Made by a program: the position numbers and the translations under genes. The notes beneath the pieces are model-generated. The model did not search any database, was not told the DNA's origin, and saw nothing but the letters and a program-made list of their open reading frames with translations. Below are positions 1 through 7,038 of a stretch of 7,038 bases of DNA, in pieces. How positions within the stretch are numbered: the stretch's first letter is position 1; every line of letters begins with the position of its first letter. Source of the DNA: Pseudomonadota bacterium (GTDB taxonomy: Bacteria; Pseudomonadota; Gammaproteobacteria; Steroidobacterales; Steroidobacteraceae); contig JAKBBE010000021.1 of the NCBI GenBank assembly GCA_021826035.1, forward strand, positions 27,698-34,735, given 5' to 3'.

Positions 1-1668
1 CAGCGCGGCCTGATCATGCATGCGCTCGGCGACGGGGATTTCCTCGCCAAGGCCGAGCAGGTGGCCCTCAAGCCCGGGGTACTGTGGTCCGAGGACAGCA
101 AGGGCACCAATGCCATCGGCACGGCGCTCGCCGAGCGCCGCGCGACGCTGGTGCACGGTAACGAGCACTTCCTCACCGTCAACCGCTTCCTGACCTGCTC
201 GTGCTCGCCCATTCGCGGACCGCGTGGCGAGCTGATCGGCGCACTGGACGTGTCCGGGCCGCAGGAGGGCTATCACGCGCACACCATGGGTCTGGTGCGC
301 CTTTCGACCCACATGATCGAGAAGCAACTGTTCATCGAAGCGTTCGGCAAGACGCTGCGCATCCACTTCCATGCTCGCCCCGAGCGCCTCGGCACCCTGC
401 TCGAGGGGGTCGTGGCGTTCGACGAGTCAGGCGGACTGCTCGCCGCCAACGCCCACGCGCGTGCGCTGCTCGGGCTGCGCGCCGGGGAGATGAACGGCCA
501 CACGCTCGCCTCGCTGTTCGCCATCGACGTGCCGACGCTGCTCGCGCGGCGCGCCGCGACACCGACACCGGTGCGACTGAGTCTGGGCGGCGGAACCCTG
601 GTGACGGCGCGGATCGCCCCGCCCACGGACGCGGGCCGGATCGCGACGCGGGCCAGCGCGCCGGCGCGTGTGAGCGAGGCGCCTGCGGGCGAGGCGGGGG
701 CCGGTGAAGGGGGCGCGGGCACGGCAACGCTCGCCGACCTCGACACCGGCGATCCAGCCGTCGCCGCGGTGATCGACCGGGTGCGCCGGGTGCAGGGCCA
801 CGGCATTTCGATTCTCATTCACGGGGAGACCGGGACGGGCAAGGAGCTTCTGGCGCGCGCCATCCATCAGGAGTCCGAGCGGCGCCGCGGACCGTTCGTG
901 GCCGTGGACTGCGCCTCGCTGCCGGAGTCGCTGATCGAGGCGGAGTTGTTCGGCTACGAGGAGGGCGCCTTCACCGGCGCGCGGCGGCACGGCAATCCGG
1001 GCAAGATCCTGCACGCCGACGGCGGCACGCTGTTTCTGGATGAGATCGGTGACATGCCGCTCGCCCTGCAGGCACGGCTGCTGCGCGTACTGCAGGAGCG
1101 GGCGGTCCTGCCGCTCGGCGGGCGCCGCGAGCGCCCCGTGAACATTGCCGTGATCTGCGCTACCCACCGGGATCTGCGCGAGATGATGCGGGCGGGGACG
1201 TTCCGCGAGGATCTGTATTACCGCCTGAACGGGCTTGCCGTGCGCCTGCCGGCGCTGCGCGAGCGGTGCGATCTCACGGTGCTCATCGAGCGGATCCTGC
1301 AGGCCCAGGGCGGGCGGTCGGCGCGCCTGGCGGCGCCGCTGCTCGCCGCTTTTCAGGCCTACCGCTGGCCGGGCAACCTGCGCCAGCTGACCAACGTGCT
1401 CAGGACCGCCTGCGTGCTGGCCGGGGAGGTGGGGCGCATCGGCCGCGAGCAGCTGCCCGAGGATTTCCTCGAGGATCTGGAGCGCGCCCCGGAGCGCCCG
1501 GTGGCGGGTGCGGCGCACACGAGCGCCACGGGCCTCAGGGCGCTGCGCGCCGATGCAGTCACGGCCGCGCTGCAACGCAACGCCGGGAACATCTCGGCCA
1601 CGGCCCGCGCGCTCGGCGTGTCGCGCAATACGGTCTACCGCGCCATGCGCTGCGCCGGCTCAGCGTAG
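1..1668 (+). CDS. AcoR-type sigma-54-dependent transcriptional activator (5' end missing)
   Basis: Cytoplasmic enhancer-binding protein that would use ATP hydrolysis to open sigma-54 RNA polymerase promoters. The frame is open from base 1 (QRGLI before the first visible Met at 16), so the true start lies upstream. Bases about 1-330 encode the end of a GAF sensor domain of the AcoR kind (SKGTNAIGTAL, then a CSCSPI stretch). Bases about 355-600 look PAS-like. An Ala/Gly-rich linker follows to about 735. The AAA+ domain has Walker A GETGTGKE at 823-846, the sigma-54 contact loop GAFTGA at 964-981, Walker B GTLFLDE at 1024-1044 and the WPGNLRQL segment near 1369. A Fis-type helix-turn-helix (GNISATARALGVSRNTVYRA) ends the protein. 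All key motifs are intact, so it should be active. AcoR relatives control acetoin, alcohol or alkane oxidation genes; the effector here is unknown. It converges on and overlaps the receptor gene by 9 bp. Confidence 0.93.
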   Translation, partial: QRGLIMHALGDGDFLAKAEQVALKPGVLWSEDSKGTNAIGTALAERRATLVHGNEHFLTVNRFLTCSCSPIRGPRGELIGALDVSGPQEGYHAHTMGLVRLSTHMIEKQLFIEAFGKTLRIHFHARPERLGTLLEGVVAFDESGGLLAANAHARALLGLRAGEMNGHTLASLFAIDVPTLLARRAATPTPVRLSLGGGTLVTARIAPPTDAGRIATRASAPARVSEAPAGEAGAGEGGAGTATLADLDTGDPAVAAVIDRVRRVQGHGISILIHGETGTGKELLARAIHQESERRRGPFVAVDCASLPESLIEAELFGYEEGAFTGARRHGNPGKILHADGGTLFLDEIGDMPLALQARLLRVLQERAVLPLGGRRERPVNIAVICATHRDLREMMRAGTFREDLYYRLNGLAVRLPALRERCDLTVLIERILQAQGGRSARLAAPLLAAFQAYRWPGNLRQLTNVLRTACVLAGEVGRIGREQLPEDFLEDLERAPERPVAGAAHTSATGLRALRADAVTAALQRNAGNISATARALGVSRNTVYRAMRCAGSA

Positions 1669-3813
1669 CGTCAGCGTCACGCCGGCCAGCAGGTTCAGTC
1701 CCGGCGCCGGCTCATAGTAGGCGCGGCTCGATTGGTCGACGATGACCGCAGCCACGTAGTGGCGGTTGAGCAGGTTGTTGACCCGCACGAACAGCTCGAG
1801 ACGCTGCGCACCGAAGGTTGTGCGGTAGCCGCCGGTGGCGTTGAACACGGCGTAGGCCGAGGCATACGCGTTGTTCGTCTGGTTGGCGGCAATGGCCCCC
1901 AGATACTGACCGCTGAGACTGGCGTGCCAGCCGAGCGGTGCGCCCCAGGCGATCTTGGCGTAGGCATCCTCGCGCGGCACGCCGGGCAGGCGGTTGCCCG
2001 CAGGCACGAGCTCCGTCGGGTGAACACACACTACGGCGGCGCAGGTGTGGAAGGCATCGATGTAAACCGCATCGACGTAGGTGTAGGCGAGGCGCAGCCG
2101 CCACAGCGGCATGAAGCGGTACGCAAGGGAGGCCTGCGCGCCGCTGCGGCGGGTCCGCCCGGCGTTCTGGTAGGTCGTGCGTCCGCCGAAGCTCGATACC
2201 ACGGTGATCTCGTCGTTGGTGTGGGTGTCAAAAGCCGCCACATCCGCCGAGAGCCGCCGGCCGATGCGCAGCTTCGCGCCGATCTCACCGTTGTTGCTGC
2301 GCGCCGGACGCAGGGCCAGATTCAGGCCCGGTCCACCGTCGGGACGGTAGGCGAGTTCGGAGGAGATCGGCGTGCGAAAACCCTGGCCGAACGCGGCGTA
2401 CAGGTGCAGCCAGTGCCAGGGTTTGTACAGCACGCCGGCTACCGGGGTGGTGGCCGTGTAGGTCACCCCTCCGCTGTCGTTGCCATTGCCCGGCGTGATG
2501 AAGTGATCCTGGGTGATGATCTTCACCTCGCTGTGGCGCAGCCCCGCCATCACGCTCCAGCGCCGCGAGAGCGCGAAGCTCGCCTGCGTGTACTGGTCGA
2601 AATCGCGGGCGATGTCGTTCTCGTTGCGCCGCAGCGCGCCCTCGATGCCGAGGGTGCCGCCGAGAAAATTGTTGTAGCCGCGGCGCAGCTCGTTCTGAGT
2701 GTCGTAGCTCGTCCCGACGACCCAGGCGAGCGCGTGACCGGCCAGATCGGTCTTCAGGCTCCAGCGGGCATCGGCGCCGCCGAAGTCGCGGTGCAGGTCG
2801 ATCACACCGCCGGAGCTCGCCGGCGCGAACTGCGCGCCAACCGGGATGGACAGAAACTGCAGCACGGCACGGTGGCCGTAGTAGCCCATCAGGCGCACTT
2901 GCTGGTGGTCGGTGAGTCTGTGCTGCAGGATCAGACCGCCTTGCTCCTGATCCAGAGTCTTGCGCGTGTTGAACGCCCGCGCCGTGGCGGCGGTCTGGTT
3001 CGGATCGGCGGCGAGCGCGGCGGCGGTGAGCCCCTGCGCATCCTGCGAGTCCGGGCGGGAGAGCACGTTGCCGAGGAAGGTCAGCGACGTGGCGGCATCG
3101 AGGGCGTAGCTGACCTTGCCATTGAAGGACTCGCTGCGGGCCCGCTGCTGCGGCCGGAAGCCCTGCCAGGCGAAGTGGGTGAAGTCCAGGTTGTAACTGA
3201 GCTTGCCGACCGCATCGTTCGCATCGACTCCGGCGCGCACGGTGCCGAAGCTGCCGAAGCCCAGATCGAAGCGCACGGTACCGGGGGCGTGCCCGTCGGC
3301 TGTGAAGATCTGGATGACGCCGCCGGAGGAATTGCCATACAGCGCCGAGAACGGTCCCTCGAGCACCTCCACCCGCTCGGCGGAGCCGAAATTGAACTCG
3401 GAGACCTGTCCCTGGCCGTCTGGTCCGCTCTGCGGGATGCCGTCCTGGTAGATGCGTACGCCGCGTACGCCGAACGCCGAGCCGGCGCCGACGCCGCGGA
3501 TGGACACCTGCTGGTCCTGGGCGTAGTCGTACTGGTTGCGCACCAGCAGCCCCGGCACCGAGCTCATGCTCTCGGCAAGATTGATCCCGAGGTTGTCCTC
3601 GCGCAGGTCCGGCCCGGCGATGCTCGTGATCGAGGCGGGCACATCGAAGGCGGGCATCGCGATGCGCGTCGCGGTGATCACGATATCCGAGAGCGGCGCC
3701 TCGGATGCGGCGCGGACCGGAGCGCTTGCCCCCGCGAGCAGCAGCCCGGCGAGCAGGAGCAGTGGCGCGGCGGGCGCGGGGGGCAGGGCGGTCGGCTTCG
3801 GCGTGCAGTGCAT
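1660..3813 (-). CDS. pqqU: TonB-dependent outer-membrane receptor, PqqU (YncD)-like, probable PQQ importer
   Basis: A 717-residue outer-membrane receptor driven by TonB-ExbBD. Seen: a signal peptide with a Leu/Ala-rich core at 17-30 and likely cleavage near 35 (PVRA/ASEA); a TonB-box-like DIVITATR at 43-50; a plug domain at about 55-175 (SVPGLLVRN, SIRGVG, GVRG, DGIP, LYGNSSGGV); then a 22-strand-type barrel. The start is the Met before the signal peptide; AAGGGAG lies 13 nt upstream. Longer in-frame versions reaching 4353 would run into the divergent kinase gene and have no leader. Stretches GYNNF (379-383), ITPGNGNDSG (439-448), GGRTTYQNAGRTRRSGA (543-559), a CxxxxC pair (591, 596) and YYEPAPG (699-705) match my recollection of E. 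coli YncD, about 700 residues, shown to take up pyrroloquinoline quinone. No alignment was run. Another siderophore-like substrate, or lanthanophores, is possible. It ends in Arg rather than the usual aromatic residue. Confidence 0.85.
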   Translation of the reverse strand: MHCTPKPTALPPAPAAPLLLLAGLLLAGASAPVRAASEAPLSDIVITATRIAMPAFDVPASITSIAGPDLREDNLGINLAESMSSVPGLLVRNQYDYAQDQQVSIRGVGAGSAFGVRGVRIYQDGIPQSGPDGQGQVSEFNFGSAERVEVLEGPFSALYGNSSGGVIQIFTADGHAPGTVRFDLGFGSFGTVRAGVDANDAVGKLSYNLDFTHFAWQGFRPQQRARSESFNGKVSYALDAATSLTFLGNVLSRPDSQDAQGLTAAALAADPNQTAATARAFNTRKTLDQEQGGLILQHRLTDHQQVRLMGYYGHRAVLQFLSIPVGAQFAPASSGGVIDLHRDFGGADARWSLKTDLAGHALAWVVGTSYDTQNELRRGYNNFLGGTLGIEGALRRNENDIARDFDQYTQASFALSRRWSVMAGLRHSEVKIITQDHFITPGNGNDSGGVTYTATTPVAGVLYKPWHWLHLYAAFGQGFRTPISSELAYRPDGGPGLNLALRPARSNNGEIGAKLRIGRRLSADVAAFDTHTNDEITVVSSFGGRTTYQNAGRTRRSGAQASLAYRFMPLWRLRLAYTYVDAVYIDAFHTCAAVVCVHPTELVPAGNRLPGVPREDAYAKIAWGAPLGWHASLSGQYLGAIAANQTNNAYASAYAVFNATGGYRTTFGAQRLELFVRVNNLLNRHYVAAVIVDQSSRAYYEPAPGLNLLAGVTLTLR

Positions 3814-3826
3814 GATGGTTTCTGTT

Positions 3827-3833
3827 CTCCCTT
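3827..3833 (-). promoter_or_regulatory. Ribosome binding site of the TonB receptor gene
   Basis: AAGGGAG on the minus strand, 13 nt before the ATG at 3813-3811. The spacing is longer than the usual 5-9 nt. It is still the only purine-rich Shine-Dalgarno match, and it supports the start chosen directly before the signal peptide. Confidence 0.6.
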
Positions 3834-3905
3834 CGCGCGGGGGCGGCCGGGCCGCTGCGGGCCGATGGCACCCCGCCGGGCCGGCGCGGATGGTACTCAC
3901 GGGCT

Positions 3906-3928
3906 GCTGGCCGGCGCTCGAGGCCAGC
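3906..3928 (-). other. Stem-loop in the upstream region of the receptor gene
   Basis: GCTGGCC (3906-3912) and GGCCAGC (3922-3928) form a perfect 7-bp stem around a 9-nt loop. It lies about 92 nt before the receptor start. If transcription starts near the palindrome at 4024-4040, this would be in a roughly 210-nt GC-rich leader. It could be a structured leader element or a chance pairing in GC-rich DNA. No U-tract follows, so it is not a standard terminator. Confidence 0.35.
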
Positions 3929-4023
3929 GTATCTCGGCTCGCGCGCAGCCGCCCCCCCTGGTGTCCGGCGCATCGTCGCCGCGGCCGGCGGCACCCGGCA
4001 AGCCGGCTGCTCATGAATCCGGT

Positions 4024-4040
4024 CTCATGATTATCATGAG
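4024..4040. promoter_or_regulatory. 17-bp AT-rich palindrome, Fur-box-like operator candidate
   Basis: CTCATGATTATCATGAG is a perfect inverted repeat with 8-bp arms and a single central base, in otherwise very GC-rich intergenic DNA between divergent genes. Read on the minus strand with one flanking base each side, it matches the classic 19-bp Fur consensus GATAATGATAATCATTATC at 13 positions, including the whole central ATGATAATCAT. A further copy of the half-site CTCATGA lies at 4010-4016 in direct orientation, 14 bp upstream. GATAAT on the minus strand (4035-4030) could serve as a -10 element for the receptor gene, though no good -35 is visible. Fur control would fit a TonB-dependent receptor. 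A different dimeric regulator, such as the adjacent response regulator, is the main alternative. Confidence 0.55.
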
Positions 4041-4062
4041 TCTCACCCGGCGCGCAGGCTGT

Positions 4063-4068
4063 TACGAT
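4063..4068 (+). promoter_or_regulatory. Possible -10 element for the two-component operon
   Basis: TACGAT matches the sigma-70 -10 consensus at four of six positions, including the key first, second and last bases, and lies 43 bp before the kinase start codon. The expected -35 position, just right of the palindrome at 4024-4040, has no recognisable TTGACA. The call is weak. If real, the palindrome would lie upstream of or against the -35 region. Confidence 0.25.
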
Positions 4069-4100
4069 GGGCCGGTCGCGTCTCGCCCGGGGCATCGTCC

Positions 4101-4107
4101 GAGGGGG
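4101..4107 (+). promoter_or_regulatory. Ribosome binding site of the histidine kinase gene
   Basis: GAGGGGG ends 4 nt before the ATG at 4112. This site decides the start: the upstream in-frame ATG at 4067 has no Shine-Dalgarno sequence and would add 15 residues rich in Arg and Gly ahead of the first membrane helix. Confidence 0.7.
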
Positions 4108-4111
4108 ATTC

Positions 4112-5463
4112 ATGAAGCTGCGCACGCGTCTGCATCTGGTGGTGACGGGCCTGACGGCTGTGTTCGTGATCCTGCTGGTCACCACGCAGATGCTGGCCAC
4201 GCGGGCGCGGGTGCGCGAGGACATCGAAGGCTCCCAGCAGGTCACCTCGCAGTTTCTCAGCCGCCTGGTGCACCTGTACTGGAACTTCGGCGGGCCGCAG
4301 GTGATGCTCGGCTTTCTCGAGCAGCTCGGACACGTGCGCTCGAGCGACATCATCCTGCACGATGCGCACGGCGGGGTGATCTATCACTCGCCGCCGTCCA
4401 CCTACAAAGCCGGGCAGTTTGCCCCGGCCTGGTTCTCGCATCTGCTCGCGCCGCGCATCCCACGCTACCGGTTCCAGCTGCCGGGTGGCCTCGAGCTCGA
4501 CGTGCGCGCCGAGGTCTCGCGCGCGATTCTCGATGGCTGGGACGCCATCACCCGGCTGCTGGCGGTGACGGCGGTGTTGCTGGTCGGGGCGAATCTGGTG
4601 GCCTTCTGGATCATCGAGCGTGCGCTCGCCCCCTTCCCGGTCATCGTGACGGGACTCAATCGGCTCCAGGCGGGCGATCTCGCTCACCGGCTGCCGGCAT
4701 TCACGGGAGTGGAGGCCGGGGCGATCGGCACGGCCTTCAACCGCATGGCGCAGGCGATCGAAGGCAATGTCGCGACCGAACGCAAGGCGCGCGAGGCCGA
4801 GGCGCGACTGGAGGAGCGGCGTGAGATGTCCCGCCTGGTCGAGCAGCGCCTGGAGGAGGAGCGGCGGCTGATTGCGCACGAGCTGCACGATGAGTTCGGT
4901 CAGTCCGTCACCGCCATTCGCAGTCTGGCCCAGGCGATCAGCGCACGCACCGGCGAGCCGGCGCTGCAGGAGGCGGCGCAATTGATCTCGCAGGAGGCCG
5001 GCCGCCTGTACGAGGCGATGCACGGACTGATTCCGCGCCTCTCGCCCCTGACGCTCGACACGCTGGGCCTGGCGGGCACGCTCGAGGGGCTGGCGCGCGA
5101 CCTGCAGCGACGCCACGGCACGGTCAAACTGTCCTTGCGACACGATCTGCCCGTGAATCTCGGGCCGAGCGTGACGCTCGCGGCGTACCGGTTCGTGCAG
5201 GAGGGATTCATCAACGCGCTGCGCCATGCGAGTGCCTCGAGGATCGAGGCGGAGGTGCGCACCGACTCCAGCGGTCTAGTGCTGCGGGTGAGCGACGACG
5301 GCCGGGGCCTGGCGAGCGAATGGGCCCGCCCCGGACGGTTCGGCCTGCGCGGGCTGCGCGAACGGATCGAGCAGCTCGGCGGGCATCTGCGCATCGGTGG
5401 CGGGGGCGCGGGCGGGGTGTCGCTCGAGGCGGTCATTCCGCTCGAGGCCGCCCCGGAGCCGGC

Positions 5464-5467
<4 letters not shown>
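4112..5467 (+). CDS. MoxY-like membrane sensor histidine kinase (LapD/MoxY periplasmic domain, HAMP, HisKA_3, HATPase)
   Basis: A 451-residue inner-membrane sensor kinase that would autophosphorylate and pass phosphate to the next gene's product. Membrane helix 1 is at about 7-28 and helix 2 at about 148-168. They flank a periplasmic domain of about 120 residues with the APAWF segment (104-108) and the layout of the LapD/MoxY N-terminal family. HAMP spans about 169-220. A charged coiled coil (221-252) leads to the NarX/UhpB-type dimerisation motif AHELHDEFGQ, with the phosphoacceptor His259. The ATPase domain has its N-box Asn at 368 (EGFINALRHA), DDGRG at 395-399 and FGLRGLRERIEQLGG. All catalytic motifs are present. 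MoxY/MxaY proteins in methylotrophs control methanol dehydrogenase and lanthanide-switch genes; the ligand here is unknown. The gene overlaps the regulator gene by 4 bp (ATGA) and diverges from the receptor gene. Family assignment of the periplasmic domain is from pattern recognition only. Confidence 0.92.
5455..5458 (+). promoter_or_regulatory. Ribosome binding site of the response regulator gene
   Basis: GGAG lies inside the end of the kinase gene, 5 nt before the ATG at 5464. It supports starting the regulator at the ATGA overlap rather than at the upstream in-frame ATG at 5320, which would fuse an Arg-rich tail to the receiver domain. Confidence 0.6.
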
Positions 5468-6096
<629 letters not shown>

Positions 6097-6136
6097 GCGG
6101 CCGGATCCGGACCGGGGGCGGGAGGCGCGAAAATTC

Positions 6137-6168
6137 GGCCGGTGGTCCGTGGGCGCGGACCACCGGCC
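6137..6168 (-). terminator. Rho-independent terminator of the porin gene, possibly shared with the response regulator
   Basis: GGCCGGTGGTCCG (6137-6149) and CGGACCACCGGCC (6156-6168) form a perfect 13-bp stem with a 6-nt loop. In the minus direction the stem is followed by GAATTTTCG, a short T-run, and it sits 18 bp after the porin stop codon. In the plus direction there is no T-tract after the stem, so termination of the kinase-regulator operon here would be less canonical. The rest of 6097-6186 shows nothing else recognisable. Confidence 0.8.
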
Positions 6169-6186
6169 TGAAACGCCTCAGTCCGT

Positions 6187-7038
6187 TCAGAAGCTCAGAA
6201 ACAGACCGGCGTTGACGTTCCAGCTCGAATTCTTCTGACCGGCGTCATTGGTCGATTGAATCCGGCTGAACTCACCGACGAGCATCAGCAGGGGGGTGAG
6301 GTGATGATAGATGCCCGCGGTCCACTTGTTATTCATCTCGACGAGTGAGCCGTTGGCCCGATCCAGCGTGGTCGGGTCGAGCTTGCTCTCGCCGTAGTTC
6401 AGGCCGAACTTCGTCTTGCCGACCGTGTAGGTCGCCTGCGCGATGAATCCCTCCGAATCGCGCGGATGCCCGAGCGAGTCGTTCGACAGCACGAACAGCC
6501 CGGTCGTGCCGACGCCGCTGCCGCGGTAGTACCAGCCCATGACCTGGAACGGCCCCGAGGTGTACTTGCCACCGATATCGAACGCGGCGCTGCTGTATTG
6601 CAGGTTGGTCTGGCTCACGCCGCAGGCGGCGACGCTGAGCGAGGGGTCCGAGCAGCCGAGGCGCTGCTTCTGATACAAGCCGCTCGCCGACAGATACAGA
6701 GGACCGTCCGTGTACGTCACTTTGGCCTGCAGGCCCGGACTGGAGTGATTCGCTGGCACCTGCCCAAGGGTGTTCAGCGGATCGAAGATGCCGACGGTCG
6801 CATTGGCCCCGCGCACCGTGGGAGTCGTGTAGTCAATCTGCGAGAGCCAGTCGGTATAGATGTAGCCGAGACCGATCGATCCCAGCGAGGTATTCGCCGG
6901 CGAGGCGTAGTTGCCGTTGCCCGCCCCGACCCCGAGCAGGGTCATGTCGTTCAGGATTGCATCGGAGGCGAACAGGCCGATGTTGCGCCCGGCCATGATG
7001 GTCCCCATGGACTTGTTGCCGACCGTGAGGAAGGCCTG
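6187..7038 (-). CDS. Gram-negative general porin (N-terminal part off the right edge)
   Basis: The last 283 residues of an outer-membrane trimeric-type porin. The frame is open to the window edge, and QAFLTVGNKSMGTIMAGR directly before and at the first visible Met is typical internal porin sequence (a strand followed by the GTxxxGR turn leading into the constriction loop). The true start is therefore upstream, perhaps about 100 residues away. Alternating polar/hydrophobic beta-strands with aromatic ends run throughout, for example GSIGLGYIYTDWLSQIDYTT, and the protein ends NVNAGLFLSF, with the C-terminal Phe needed for barrel assembly. Two Cys residues, at bases 6652-6654 and 6622-6624, lie ten codons apart in a probable surface loop and could form a disulfide. 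Substrate is unknown; passive entry of small solutes is the family role. It converges on the response regulator and has its own terminator. Confidence 0.88.
   Translation of the reverse strand, partial: QAFLTVGNKSMGTIMAGRNIGLFASDAILNDMTLLGVGAGNGNYASPANTSLGSIGLGYIYTDWLSQIDYTTPTVRGANATVGIFDPLNTLGQVPANHSSPGLQAKVTYTDGPLYLSASGLYQKQRLGCSDPSLSVAACGVSQTNLQYSSAAFDIGGKYTSGPFQVMGWYYRGSGVGTTGLFVLSNDSLGHPRDSEGFIAQATYTVGKTKFGLNYGESKLDPTTLDRANGSLVEMNNKWTAGIYHHLTPLLMLVGEFSRIQSTNDAGQKNSSWNVNAGLFLSF

Noticed and set aside
427..1575. A 382-codon minus-strand frame antisense to the sigma-54 activator
   Set aside because: It is a shadow frame made by codon bias. The plus-strand protein has every motif of its family intact.
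3866..3880. TGGCACCCCGCCGGG as a possible sigma-54 promoter
   Set aside because: The -24-like TGGCAC is not followed by a TTGC-type -12 element at the required spacing, and on the plus strand it would read toward the kinase from more than 230 bp away.
3922..4100. Cobalamin riboswitch upstream of the receptor
   Set aside because: Only a weak likeness to the 3' box (3923-3942, minus strand) is seen. The conserved core pieces such as CCCGCAACTG and the GGGAA and GCCACTG segments are not found, and the receptor looks PqqU-like rather than BtuB-like.
4067..4111. Upstream ATG at 4067 as start of the kinase
   Set aside because: No ribosome binding site precedes it and it overlaps the possible -10 element. 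The ATG at 4112 has GAGGGGG at good spacing and leads straight into membrane helix 1.
3814..4353. N-terminal extension of the receptor frame up to 4353 (897 residues)
   Set aside because: The extension overlaps the divergent kinase gene, has no domain and would bury the clear signal peptide that begins at 3813.
1732..4824. A 1030-codon plus-strand open frame antisense to the receptor and running into the kinase gene
   Set aside because: It is an unusually long frame, but it is explained by GC-rich codon bias in the receptor gene. Its translation is low-complexity and rich in Gly/Arg/Ala/Val with no domain, and it crosses a control region and the kinase gene out of frame.
4043..5227. A 394-codon minus-strand frame antisense to the kinase
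   Set aside because: It is a shadow of the kinase gene. Its Arg/Gln/His-rich translation has no recognisable domain, start signal or signal peptide.

Overview
The window is GC-rich, roughly two thirds or more G+C by eye. It is densely coding and Gram-negative in character: it holds two outer-membrane beta-barrel proteins, a sigma-54 activator and a two-component system. The protein types and composition suggest a proteobacterium, perhaps a high-GC gammaproteobacterium, but nothing here fixes the genus. I see no tRNA, rRNA, CRISPR array, insertion sequence or phage gene.

Layout. (1) Bases 1-1668, plus strand: the 3' part of an AcoR-type sigma-54-dependent activator (GAF, PAS-like, AAA+ and Fis-type HTH). 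(2) Bases 1660-3813, minus strand: a complete TonB-dependent receptor that convergently overlaps the activator by 9 bp. Many of its segments match what I recall of E. coli YncD, now called PqqU, the outer-membrane receptor for the cofactor pyrroloquinoline quinone (PQQ). (3) Bases 3814-4111: a 298-bp divergent intergenic region with a 17-bp AT-rich palindrome that resembles a Fur box. (4) Bases 4112-5467 and 5464-6096, plus strand: a translationally coupled histidine kinase and NarL/LuxR-type response regulator. The kinase has the LapD/MoxY-type periplasmic domain architecture seen in MoxY/MxaY, the sensors that control methanol and alcohol dehydrogenases in methylotrophs. (5) Bases 6097-6186: a short intergenic region with a perfect 13-bp stem-loop. 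(6) Bases 6187-7038, minus strand: the C-terminal 283 residues of a general porin, running off the right edge.

How the parts may fit. A PQQ receptor, a MoxYX-like two-component system and an AcoR-like activator are all known to belong to, or to recur near, PQQ-dependent alcohol dehydrogenase systems. My working hypothesis is that this is the uptake and regulatory side of a PQQ-dependent periplasmic alcohol oxidation system, with PQQ possibly scavenged from outside. No dehydrogenase, cytochrome or pqq biosynthesis gene lies in the window, so the link rests on family knowledge and gene order. The flanking sequence is what would decide it.
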